From NCBI GenBank assembly GCA_036733285.1, contig DAINAU010000190.1, positions 1-7,537 on the forward strand: a stretch of 7,537 nucleotides of DNA. Reading direction: 5' to 3'. This DNA comes from JAGOBX01 sp036733285 (GTDB lineage Bacteria > JAGOBX01). Every line of letters begins with the position of its first letter. Within the stretch, counting starts at the first letter, position 1. Position numbers and translations under genes: made by a program. Below, piece by piece: positions 1-6,340 of this stretch. Under the pieces are notes generated by a model. It worked only from the letters and a program-made list of their open reading frames with translations. It did no database searches and had not been told where the DNA came from.

Positions 1-73
1 AAAAGGTAAAACCGTTAGCAAGTTTTTTATATTTTTAATTGGACACTAGTGAATTATTTTGTTGAAATAATCG

Positions 74-101
74 TTGACAATCAATCTTATCATTATATCA
101 T
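74..101 (+). promoter_or_regulatory. Sigma70-like promoter for the membrane protein gene
   Basis: A perfect -35 hexamer TTGACA (74-79) is followed after 16 bp by TATCAT (96-101), five of six matches to TATAAT. Transcription would start near 107-109, leaving a leader of about 25 nt with GGAG at 121-124 before the ATG at 134. The -35 box lies inside a small inverted repeat TTGA-CAA-TCAA (74-84), and the -10 is the second copy of an 8-bp tandem repeat. Either could bear on regulation, but nothing shows that directly. The call rests on sequence match and spacing alone. Confidence 0.65.
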
Positions 102-103
102 TA
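88..103. repeat. Tandem 8-bp repeat TATCATTA x2 at the -10 region
   Basis: Two perfect head-to-tail copies of TATCATTA occupy 88-95 and 96-103. Each contains a TATCAT that could act as a -10 box, but only the second is correctly spaced from the TTGACA at 74-79. It may be a small duplication or chance in AT-rich DNA. Confidence 0.5.
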
Positions 104-133
104 TTTTTTATGTAATTTGCGGAGATAAATAAA

Positions 134-2191
134 ATGACGTTGTTAAAATTATTTTTTTGGAGTCTTTTACTTCTATTTTCGGAATTGGCTTTGATACGAT
201 GGCTGTCTTGTGAAATAAGAATATTCGCTTATTTTTCAAATCTTGTTTTAATAGTAACTTTTATCGGGTTTGGGATAGGTCTTGTTAAAAGAAAAATCAA
301 TATTAATCTTTTTGTTTGTTCTTTAATAATTTTATTTTTTTATGCGTCTATCGAGCTTCCGTATTCATATTCGAAATATGGTCCTATAGGAATGTCTAAA
401 TCGTTGTCTGTTATAAAATCATTTCAAACTTGGGCGCGTCTTGACGCAATAACTGTTATGGAAACCTTGAAATTGCTTGCTCATGGATTGTTCTGGTTCT
501 CATCTTCGATATTAATGATTATAATAATTTTTATTCCTTACGGACAGAAAATAGGAGCGCTGTTTGACGACTCTAAAAATAGCGTTTTGAAAAGTTATGG
601 ATTCAATTTAGCCGGCAGTTTGGCGGGCATATTGTTTTTTTTTATTCTCTCATTTTTTAACGCGCCGCCTGAAATTTGGATAGGCATAATCTTTTTTTCA
701 TTTTTAATTATTGACGATTCGTCGATAAAAATAAAAAGCGGCATAGTAATTGTTTTAATAATTATTTTAACGTCATATTGTATAAATAGAAGTCCTGATG
801 TTAACTGGAGTTCTTATCAAAAAATTGAAAAATCGCAAAATCGTATAAGCGTCAATAATACCGGTTATATGATTATGTTGGAACAGGATGTTCCTTCAAT
901 TACAAGATGGAATTTACCTTATAAGCTTGGACTAAACGGCAAAAAGGTTTTAATAATCGGGGCGGGAGCCGGCAACGACGCGGCAGCCGCTATATTGAAT
1001 GGAGCCGAAGATATTACTGCGGTTGAGATAGATAGAGAAATTATAAAACTTGGAAAAAAACACCACCCTGAATTGCCTTATCAAAACAAAAAAGTTAAAA
1101 TAATTATAGACGATGCGCGGCATTATTTACAAACTTCAAAAGAAAAATTTGATTTAATTATTTTTAGCCATCTGGATTCTCATACGTTGCTGTCGGGATT
1201 TACCAATGTCAGATTGGACAATTATATCTATACTAAAGAAAGTTTTAAAACCGCTTTAAAAGCTTTAAATAACAATGGATCAGTATATATCTCTTTCTTT
1301 GCCAATATTCCTTGGCTTACAAAAAAATTTCACAATACTTTATCTGAAACGGTGAAAAATTCAGATTATCATTTGACTGAAGCAATCGCTTATTATCCCG
1401 ACAAACGAGGTATGAATAGCTCCCAATTTTTTATTTCTTCCAAAATCGTATCAGATTCTATTAAAGAAAAATTGAGTGAAAAAATCTATATGGATAATTT
1501 ATTATTAGAAAAAATGAGAGGAGAATATTTTGCGGATATTACAGTTGATGATTGGCCGTATATCTATCTCCAAATTAAAAATATTCCAGGCCTAATAATG
1601 CTGCTTTCTGGTATTTTGTTTTTGGTTTCGTTGTTTTTTTTATGGAATAACCTTAAAAAAGCCGGCAATATAAAAGGATGGCTGTTTTATTTTGCAATGG
1701 GAGGAGGTTTTTTGCTGCTGGAAGTCCATAATGTCAGCAAAATGTCATTATTATTTGGAACCGTATGGACTGTAAATGCCTTTGTTATTTCGGCAATAAT
1801 GATTTTAATAGTTGCGGCAAATTATATAATAATAAAGATTAAAAATATTAATATTTTGATTTTATTTTTTTTGTTGTTTGTTTCATTTGCCGTCAGTTAT
1901 TTTGTTGAAATGAATTTTTTAATCGGATACGGCATAATTTTTAAACTTGCATTGTCTACAATAATATATTTGTCTCCGATATTTTTTGCGGGTTGTATTT
2001 TTTCTAAAAATTTTAAAATTTCAGGGAATAATGCCGCTTTCTTTTTGGGGATAAATTCCTTGGGGTCGGTATTGGGCGGTTTGCTTGAAAATTCTTCTTT
2101 TAAAATTGGAATAAGAAATACATTAATTATAGCCGTTTGTTTTTATTTAGTAGCGTTGATAGATTATTTAAGAAATAAATCAAAAAATTAA
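134..2191 (+). CDS. Polytopic membrane protein with spermidine-synthase-like Rossmann domain
   Basis: 685 residues: hydrophobic N-terminal helices (about 3-25, 34-51, 58-75, 118-136, 156-193, 202-214), a soluble central domain (about 225-480), and further helices from about 485 to 677. The soluble part has the class I SAM-type fold: glycine loop GAGAG (276-280), ribose-binding VEID (297-300), adenine-side DDAR (326-329). It resembles spermidine synthase, but the catalytic region reads D340-LIIFSHLDSH. Ser345 sits where SpeE has its catalytic Asp and only the second Asp (D348) remains; Ala279 replaces the Asp of GGGDGG. DDWPYIYL (472-479) and the C-terminal GGGFLLLE, LLFG and GLLE segments match what I recall of large membrane proteins often auto-named 'spermidine synthase'. 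True spermidine synthesis is therefore unlikely and the substrate is unknown. The start is supported by GGAG nine bases upstream. The gene is more AT-rich than its neighbours, and no polyamine gene lies nearby. Confidence 0.85.
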   Translation: MTLLKLFFWSLLLLFSELALIRWLSCEIRIFAYFSNLVLIVTFIGFGIGLVKRKININLFVCSLIILFFYASIELPYSYSKYGPIGMSKSLSVIKSFQTWARLDAITVMETLKLLAHGLFWFSSSILMIIIIFIPYGQKIGALFDDSKNSVLKSYGFNLAGSLAGILFFFILSFFNAPPEIWIGIIFFSFLIIDDSSIKIKSGIVIVLIIILTSYCINRSPDVNWSSYQKIEKSQNRISVNNTGYMIMLEQDVPSITRWNLPYKLGLNGKKVLIIGAGAGNDAAAAILNGAEDITAVEIDREIIKLGKKHHPELPYQNKKVKIIIDDARHYLQTSKEKFDLIIFSHLDSHTLLSGFTNVRLDNYIYTKESFKTALKALNNNGSVYISFFANIPWLTKKFHNTLSETVKNSDYHLTEAIAYYPDKRGMNSSQFFISSKIVSDSIKEKLSEKIYMDNLLLEKMRGEYFADITVDDWPYIYLQIKNIPGLIMLLSGILFLVSLFFLWNNLKKAGNIKGWLFYFAMGGGFLLLEVHNVSKMSLLFGTVWTVNAFVISAIMILIVAANYIIIKIKNINILILFFLLFVSFAVSYFVEMNFLIGYGIIFKLALSTIIYLSPIFFAGCIFSKNFKISGNNAAFFLGINSLGSVLGGLLENSSFKIGIRNTLIIAVCFYLVALIDYLRNKSKN

Positions 2192-2204
2192 TTGTTAAAA
2201 ATGT

Positions 2205-2233
2205 TTGTTTTTTTTAATCAATAAAATTATAAT
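2205..2233 (+). promoter_or_regulatory. Candidate promoter for the ribH-nusB operon
   Basis: A perfect TATAAT (2228-2233) lies 17 bp after TTGTTT (2205-2210), a weak -35 that keeps only the TTG plus spacing. Transcription would begin near 2240, about 30 nt before the ribH ATG at 2271. This argues against the longer ribH readings from 2205 or 2232, which would start inside or at the promoter. No FMN riboswitch fits: the whole gap is only 79 nt and lacks the GC-rich stems such an element needs. In DNA this AT-rich a TATAAT can arise by chance. Confidence 0.45.
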
Positions 2234-2270
2234 GATTAAAATTTTAAACAGAAGGGCGGGCTTAAAAAGT

Positions 2271-2753
2271 ATGGACGCAAAAAATATTAAAAGCTATGAG
2301 GGAAATTTCATTGGCAAAGGGTTAAAAATTGGAATAGTGATATCGAGGTTCAATGAATTTATAACTTCAAAACTGCTTGGAGGCTGCCTTGACGGTCTTG
2401 TAAGACACGGCGTCGAGGAAAAAAACATTATCGTTTATTGGACAAGCGGAGCTTTTGAAATACCGGCTACCGCGAAAATCGCCGCTTTATCTAAAGAAAA
2501 TTTTGACGCTATAATTTGTCTGGGAGCGGTTATCAGAGGCGAAACTCCGCATTTTGATTATGTTGCCGCCGAGGTTTCCAAAGGAGTGGCGGCGGTTGGA
2601 ATGGAGGTTTCTAAACCGGTAATATACGGCATAATAACCGCGGATACGGTTGATCAGGCGATTGACAGAGCCGGAGTTAAAACCGGAAATAAGGGATTCG
2701 ACGCGGCGGCGGCGGCAATAGAACAAACTAATTTATACAAATTAATTAAATAA
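2271..2753 (+). CDS. ribH: 6,7-dimethyl-8-ribityllumazine synthase
   Basis: 160 residues. The enzyme condenses 5-amino-6-ribitylamino-uracil with 3,4-dihydroxy-2-butanone 4-phosphate to give lumazine, the penultimate step of riboflavin synthesis; family members assemble into cytosolic pentamers or 60-mer capsids. Visible family signatures: SRFNEF (25-30), GAFEIP (60-65, with the conserved Glu), RGETPHFDYV (89-98) carrying the catalytic His94, Arg133 in QAIDRAG, and NKGFDAA (140-146) with the phosphate-side Lys141. These match Bacillus subtilis F22/N23, E58, H88, R127 and K135 with an offset of 5-6. The start was placed at 2271 because this gives the family's usual length and lies just downstream of the candidate promoter. 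The open frame extends back to 2205, but those 22 extra residues look non-native. The ribosome site is weak (GAAGGG, 2251-2256, rather far). No other rib gene is in the window; nusB follows 7 nt later, a common pairing. Confidence 0.95.
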   Translation: MDAKNIKSYEGNFIGKGLKIGIVISRFNEFITSKLLGGCLDGLVRHGVEEKNIIVYWTSGAFEIPATAKIAALSKENFDAIICLGAVIRGETPHFDYVAAEVSKGVAAVGMEVSKPVIYGIITADTVDQAIDRAGVKTGNKGFDAAAAAIEQTNLYKLIK

Positions 2754-2760
2754 TTTTTTT

Positions 2761-3192
2761 ATGCAGAAGCGTAGCAAAGCGCGCGAACTTGCGCTGCAAA
2801 TTCTTTATCAATGCGATTTTGACACATTTGACGTTCAATCTATTGATTATGTTTTTGCCGAATTTCAAATTAAGGAAACCGAAATATTTGAATTTACAAA
2901 AGAGATTATTGCGGGAGTAATTGAATATATTAAGCCGCTGGATACGCTTATAGAAACCACATTAATAAACTGGAAATTGTCGAGGATATCATTGATTGAC
3001 AAAACTCTTTTGCGAATGGGCGTATTTGAAATTATAAAAATGGAAAGCATAGAAAAAAAAATTACTATAAGCGAGATAATTAAACTTGCGAAAAATTATT
3101 CCGATTCGGACGCTTATAAATTCATTAACGGAATATTGGACAGATTTGAAAAATGCGGTTCGTTCGATATGGAATCTGCGATAAGAAAATAA
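2761..3192 (+). CDS. nusB: Transcription antitermination factor NusB
   Basis: 143 residues, normal length for NusB. With ribosomal protein S10 (NusE) it binds boxA RNA and helps RNA polymerase read through rRNA operons. Family features seen in order: an Arg/Lys-rich start running into ARELALQILYQCD (7-19, the boxA-binding helix region), FTKEIIAGV (45-53), NWKLSRISLIDKTLLRMGVFE (70-90), INE-equivalent ISEIIKLAK (103-111) and FINGILD (121-127). All helices of the all-alpha NusB fold seem present. The ATG follows the ribH stop by 7 nt, directly after a run of T, and no Shine-Dalgarno is visible, so translation probably depends on coupling to ribH. The family pattern begins at this Met, which supports the start. 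Confidence 0.95.
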   Translation: MQKRSKARELALQILYQCDFDTFDVQSIDYVFAEFQIKETEIFEFTKEIIAGVIEYIKPLDTLIETTLINWKLSRISLIDKTLLRMGVFEIIKMESIEKKITISEIIKLAKNYSDSDAYKFINGILDRFEKCGSFDMESAIRK

Positions 3193-3206
3193 ATTTTTTA
3201 GAACTT

Positions 3207-3212
3207 AAGGAG
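3207..3212 (+). promoter_or_regulatory. Strong ribosome binding site deciding a TTG start
   Basis: AAGGAG lies 8 nt before the TTG at 3221, in the 28-nt gap after nusB. It is the clearest Shine-Dalgarno site in the window and fixes the non-ATG start of the TPR gene. The residues that follow (KKLLKP...) look like a natural basic N-terminus ahead of a membrane anchor. Confidence 0.8.
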
Positions 3213-3220
3213 TTCGTAAT

Positions 3221-5461
3221 TTGAAAAAATTATTGAAACCGTTGTCGTCTTTATCACGTATAAAATTCAGGTTTTATAAACCTTCATTGACTCCTAAAAT
3301 TCATAAGTCGAAAATTTTATCTTCAATAATTATGCTTATAATTTTTGGAGCCGGCGTATATTTTTTATATCCGGAATTGTTTGCTCCGAAAATAAAAAAA
3401 ATAGAAACGCCTTTTAAAGGAGCCAATGTAACTATGCCCGCCGGCGTTTCGGATAATATGACCGGCATTGGATCCGCTTATACCGGCGATTCGCAACAGA
3501 TAACGGCGCTCGAACGCGGAATGCTGGATTCCGCTTCTTCCGAGACTAATACTTTTGCCGCGAATCTTCTTGACGCGGGTTTGCCTCTGCCGGTTGTAAT
3601 AAAAGAAGGAGAGGACGTTTCCAATCAGATAAAATTTTTTCAAGCCGCGATGGAATCGTATTTTTCCGGAAAATGGGCGCTTGCGATTGAGTATTTCGCA
3701 AAAACCGTCGAATTTGCCGGTTTAAAGTCCGACTATACAAAACAGTCTTATTTGAAACTCGCGGAAATTTATTTCAATACGGGGAATTATAAAAAAAGCG
3801 TTGAATATTATAATTTTTTCATATCGACGTTTGGAGAATCATACGAGAAAATCGCCGCGGTTTATTATAATATGGGAGCCGCTTTTTATAAATCCAAAGA
3901 ATTTGAAAAAGGCAGATATTACTTTGAAAAAGCCCGCGCTAAAAACAATTTACTCGCGGAACCGTATATTGGATTGGGAAACTATTATCTTGACAAAAGA
4001 CAAATTGACGACGCGTTAAAAATTTATTCGGAAGCCCTGTCGGTAAATCCTAAAAACCCCGATTTGAATTATAATTTGGGTTATATTTATTTCTATTTCA
4101 AAGACAACATAAAATCCAATCCCGCTTCAAAGACATATTTTGACGCCGTGATAAATTACTCGAATCCGGCTCAGCCGGCTCATAGAGATTTGATTTCCAG
4201 AGCCGCGTCTTATAATTATTTGATTGCAAAGAAAAACGGATACTATCCGGCAGCGTATAATTATTTAATTAAAACTGCGGAAAGCTTATTTAGATATAAG
4301 GAACTTGGCGAGATATATTTTCTTTTGAACAAGGATATGGACGAGATTGAAAGAACATACGCGGAATACGTTTTTAAAGAAGAACCGTATAATTCGCAAA
4401 ATTACGTTTCGCTCGGCGATAAATTTTACGAAAGAGGCAATTATGAAAAATCGCTGTATTATTATTATCGAGGATTGAAAGCGGATAATAAAAGCGTTTC
4501 CGCTTATTACGGCGTAGGCAGAAGCTCCGTTAAATTGAATTGCATAGATTTAGCTTATAGCGCTTTTGCGAGTCTGGAAAAATCGATTACCGTCAGAGAA
4601 ATCCCTCTTATAGACTGGACTGGAATTCCGGATGATAAAGCCGTTTTGAACGCGGTTTTAAAGGACGCTTATAATTATCTCGGTTATTTATGTTCGGTCA
4701 AAAATGAATTCAAAAACGCGGTTGTATGTTATGAAAACTCAATGAAACTTACCGATAAATCCGCGGCGCCGGCTTTGGCGGAATTGAATTACAACATAGG
4801 AGTTATTTACGAACAATATCTTAAAGACGCGCCGTCGGCTGAAAAATATTATCTTGAGGCGTTGAAAAAAATGCCTTATACAAAAAAATACGAAAAGGCG
4901 TTGGGAACTTTTTATTTTGCGCTCGGAGATTATAATAAAGCTAAAGATTTCTTGAAACGCGGCGTTAATTCGATGGAAGAAACATATCTTTTAGCCTATT
5001 CTCTTTATAAAGAAAATGAATTTGACAAAGCGGAAAATTTATTTAAAAGAATATTGGAACAATCAAGGGATTCTATTATTTTAAACGCCGCGAATAAAAC
5101 GCTCGGAAGCATTTATTTTTTTAGATATAAATCAGACGCCGATAAAAACGATTTAAATAAAGCGTTAACTTATTTTAATCAGGCTATCAGGTTTAATGAA
5201 AAAGACGACGCGAGTTTTTATAATTGCGGATTAACGAATTATCTGGCGGCAGATTATAACAGAGCGATTAATTATTTTAAATCCGCTATAGAATTGAATC
5301 CGTCGAATTCAAAGTATTATAGCGGTTTGGCTAATTGTTATTATGAAAAAAATCTTTTTGATTTAGCGGAAAAAAATTATAGAAAAGCCGTTGAAATCGA
5401 CGGTTCGAATCTTGAAGCTCATTATAATTTAACGCGCATCAAAGAAAAACGGTATGAATGA
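3221..5461 (+). CDS. Membrane-anchored tetratricopeptide repeat (TPR) protein
   Basis: 746 residues starting at TTG. Residues 1-31 are strongly basic, then one hydrophobic helix (about 32-51) is followed by a low-complexity linker (about 55-130) rich in Gly, Ser, Thr and Ala. The basic side should stay in the cytosol and the rest face the periplasm; there is no lipobox or obvious cleavage site, so an uncleaved anchor is likely. From about 138 to the end there are roughly a dozen TPR units of about 34 residues. Clear ones begin near 140, 175, 212, 246, 392, 482, 521, 556, 663 and 697, with typical endings such as ALSVNP and AIELNP. Residues about 295-390 are less regular. No enzyme domain is seen, so it is probably a scaffold or assembly factor with an unknown partner. 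The stop overlaps the mazG start (ATGA, 5458-5461), implying coupled translation. I do not recognise a named family. Confidence 0.85.
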   Translation: MKKLLKPLSSLSRIKFRFYKPSLTPKIHKSKILSSIIMLIIFGAGVYFLYPELFAPKIKKIETPFKGANVTMPAGVSDNMTGIGSAYTGDSQQITALERGMLDSASSETNTFAANLLDAGLPLPVVIKEGEDVSNQIKFFQAAMESYFSGKWALAIEYFAKTVEFAGLKSDYTKQSYLKLAEIYFNTGNYKKSVEYYNFFISTFGESYEKIAAVYYNMGAAFYKSKEFEKGRYYFEKARAKNNLLAEPYIGLGNYYLDKRQIDDALKIYSEALSVNPKNPDLNYNLGYIYFYFKDNIKSNPASKTYFDAVINYSNPAQPAHRDLISRAASYNYLIAKKNGYYPAAYNYLIKTAESLFRYKELGEIYFLLNKDMDEIERTYAEYVFKEEPYNSQNYVSLGDKFYERGNYEKSLYYYYRGLKADNKSVSAYYGVGRSSVKLNCIDLAYSAFASLEKSITVREIPLIDWTGIPDDKAVLNAVLKDAYNYLGYLCSVKNEFKNAVVCYENSMKLTDKSAAPALAELNYNIGVIYEQYLKDAPSAEKYYLEALKKMPYTKKYEKALGTFYFALGDYNKAKDFLKRGVNSMEETYLLAYSLYKENEFDKAENLFKRILEQSRDSIILNAANKTLGSIYFFRYKSDADKNDLNKALTYFNQAIRFNEKDDASFYNCGLTNYLAADYNRAINYFKSAIELNPSNSKYYSGLANCYYEKNLFDLAEKNYRKAVEIDGSNLEAHYNLTRIKEKRYE

Positions 5462-6213
5462 ACGGTATGAACAGGTTAATACGCGGCAGAATAGCCGCAT
5501 CTAAAAAAAGAGAAAGATATTTGTCAAAAGAAACCGGAATAGATTTAAGATTGTCGGCTCTAAAACGCTTGATTCTTATTATAAAAAAATTGCGGACGCC
5601 GGCGACAGGATGCGCGTGGGATTTAAAACAATCGAACGAGACATTGAAAAATTCGCTTATAGAAGAAGCTTACGAAGCGGTTCAATCTATTGAAGACTTG
5701 AAATTTGATTCCATTAAAGAAGAACTCGGCGATTTGCTGTTCGTTGTTTTGATGCATATTCATATTGCCGAACAAAACGGGATTTCGGATTTTACCGAGG
5801 TTTTAAATCAAATCAGCGATAAATTGGTAAGACGGCATCCCCATATTTTTTCGGATTTGAAAGTCGATTCAAGCGAAGAAATACTTCGCAACTGGGAAAC
5901 AATAAAACGTTCCGAAAAAAAAAATAAGAACACCAAAACTTTACTGAAAGATATTCCGCGTTCTATGCCGTCTTTATTGCGAATCGGGAGAATGCTGAAT
6001 AAAATGGACAGACTCGGCGAACTTAAGACCGACGCGGATAGCCCGGTTGAAGATTTGAAAAAATATATAAAAATTCTGGATGATAACGACGTTGACAAAT
6101 ACGCTTCCGCTATAACGGGTATTCTTTATCAGATTTCGGTATTGGCTTATAAAAACGGAATCGACGCTGAAAACGAATTTCAAACTAAAATAACGTCGCT
6201 GATTCATTCTTGA
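5458..6213 (+). CDS. mazG: Nucleoside triphosphate pyrophosphohydrolase MazG
   Basis: 251 residues. MazG splits NTPs or dNTPs to NMP and pyrophosphate, cleaning the nucleotide pool; in E. coli it also influences ppGpp under starvation. The N-terminal domain is intact: GCAWD (51-55; usually GCPWD), metal-binding EEAYE (69-73) with E89-LGD92, then DKLVRRHPHIF (121-131), the LRNWE segment (143-147) and the linker DIPRSMPSLLR (165-175). The C-terminal repeat is recognisable by length and helix pattern but has lost its acidic residues: where E. coli has EEIDE and EEMGD this protein has EDLKK (198-202) and AITGI (218-222), and the final NxKxxRR-like motif is absent. Activity should therefore rest on the N-terminal domain. 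The ATG overlaps the TPR stop by 4 nt. This start adds about 30 basic residues before the usual family start, so a later TTG (for example at 5521) is possible. Confidence 0.92.
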   Translation: MNGMNRLIRGRIAASKKRERYLSKETGIDLRLSALKRLILIIKKLRTPATGCAWDLKQSNETLKNSLIEEAYEAVQSIEDLKFDSIKEELGDLLFVVLMHIHIAEQNGISDFTEVLNQISDKLVRRHPHIFSDLKVDSSEEILRNWETIKRSEKKNKNTKTLLKDIPRSMPSLLRIGRMLNKMDRLGELKTDADSPVEDLKKYIKILDDNDVDKYASAITGILYQISVLAYKNGIDAENEFQTKITSLIHS

Positions 6214-6238
6214 AAAATTCGGATTGAATGTCGCGCGA

Positions 6239-6337
6239 ATGAAGAGCGAATATAGAGCAGCAAATATTTATAAAAAATGGTTTAAAAAAAACAAGGTTGA
6301 AAGTTTTAAAATAAAAATATTTACCGGGAATGAATGA
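6239..6337 (+). CDS. Possible 32-residue basic small ORF before pssA
   Basis: The 127-nt gap between mazG and pssA holds an ATG frame of 32 codons ending in TGA, three bases before the pssA ATG and in the same frame as pssA. The product is Lys-rich (8 Lys, 1 Arg, 3 Glu) with aromatic residues (KKWFKK, about 12-17) and no membrane segment. The frame is open back to a TGA at 6200-6202, and a TTG at 6224 could be an alternative start. No good Shine-Dalgarno precedes either. I recognise no family. It could be a small gene, a leader peptide coupled to pssA, a decayed gene end, or chance. Nothing else in the gap stands out: no terminator, and only a short TCGCGCGA palindrome (6231-6238). Confidence 0.22.
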   Translation: MKSEYRAANIYKKWFKKNKVESFKIKIFTGNE

Positions 6338-6340
6338 TTT

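Noticed and set aside
2..49. Possible C-terminal tail of an upstream gene (16 codons to TAG)
   Set aside because: All three forward frames close within 50 bases. Such a short stretch gives no recognisable protein sequence.
2192..2270. FMN riboswitch before ribH
   Set aside because: The gap is only 79 nt, very AT-rich, and lacks the conserved multi-stem core.
2703..2717. GCG GCG GCG GCG GCA run in ribH as a slippage repeat
   Set aside because: It encodes the Ala stretch of the conserved NKGxDAA region. Five codons are too short to argue for phase variation.
2487..2726. Minus-strand open frame opposite ribH (and similar ones opposite nusB, TPR, mazG and pssA)
   Set aside because: They lie entirely within well-supported + strand genes, have low-complexity translations, show no family features and have no ribosome sites. 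They are shadow frames.
2739..2760. AAATTA...TAATTT hairpin followed by a T run between ribH and nusB, resembling a terminator
   Set aside because: The stem is six A-T pairs only and too weak for intrinsic termination. nusB begins immediately afterwards and is probably co-transcribed.
3801..4019. Plus-strand 72-codon frame inside the TPR gene
   Set aside because: It is out of frame within an intact TPR region and has no recognisable features.
6216..6240. ATTCG...CGAAT inverted pair with TCGCGCGA palindrome as terminator or operator
   Set aside because: The stem is short with a long loop and no T run follows. Neighbouring GCGAAT copies look like chance.
6297..6323. TTGAAA ... TATTTA as a pssA promoter
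   Set aside because: The spacing is 15 bp and the -10 matches poorly. Read-through from mazG is simpler.
6335..6337. In-frame TGA before pssA as a recoded or reassigned codon
   Set aside because: TGA ends both the TPR gene and mazG here, tryptophan uses TGG, and pssA from 6341 is already a normal-length protein.
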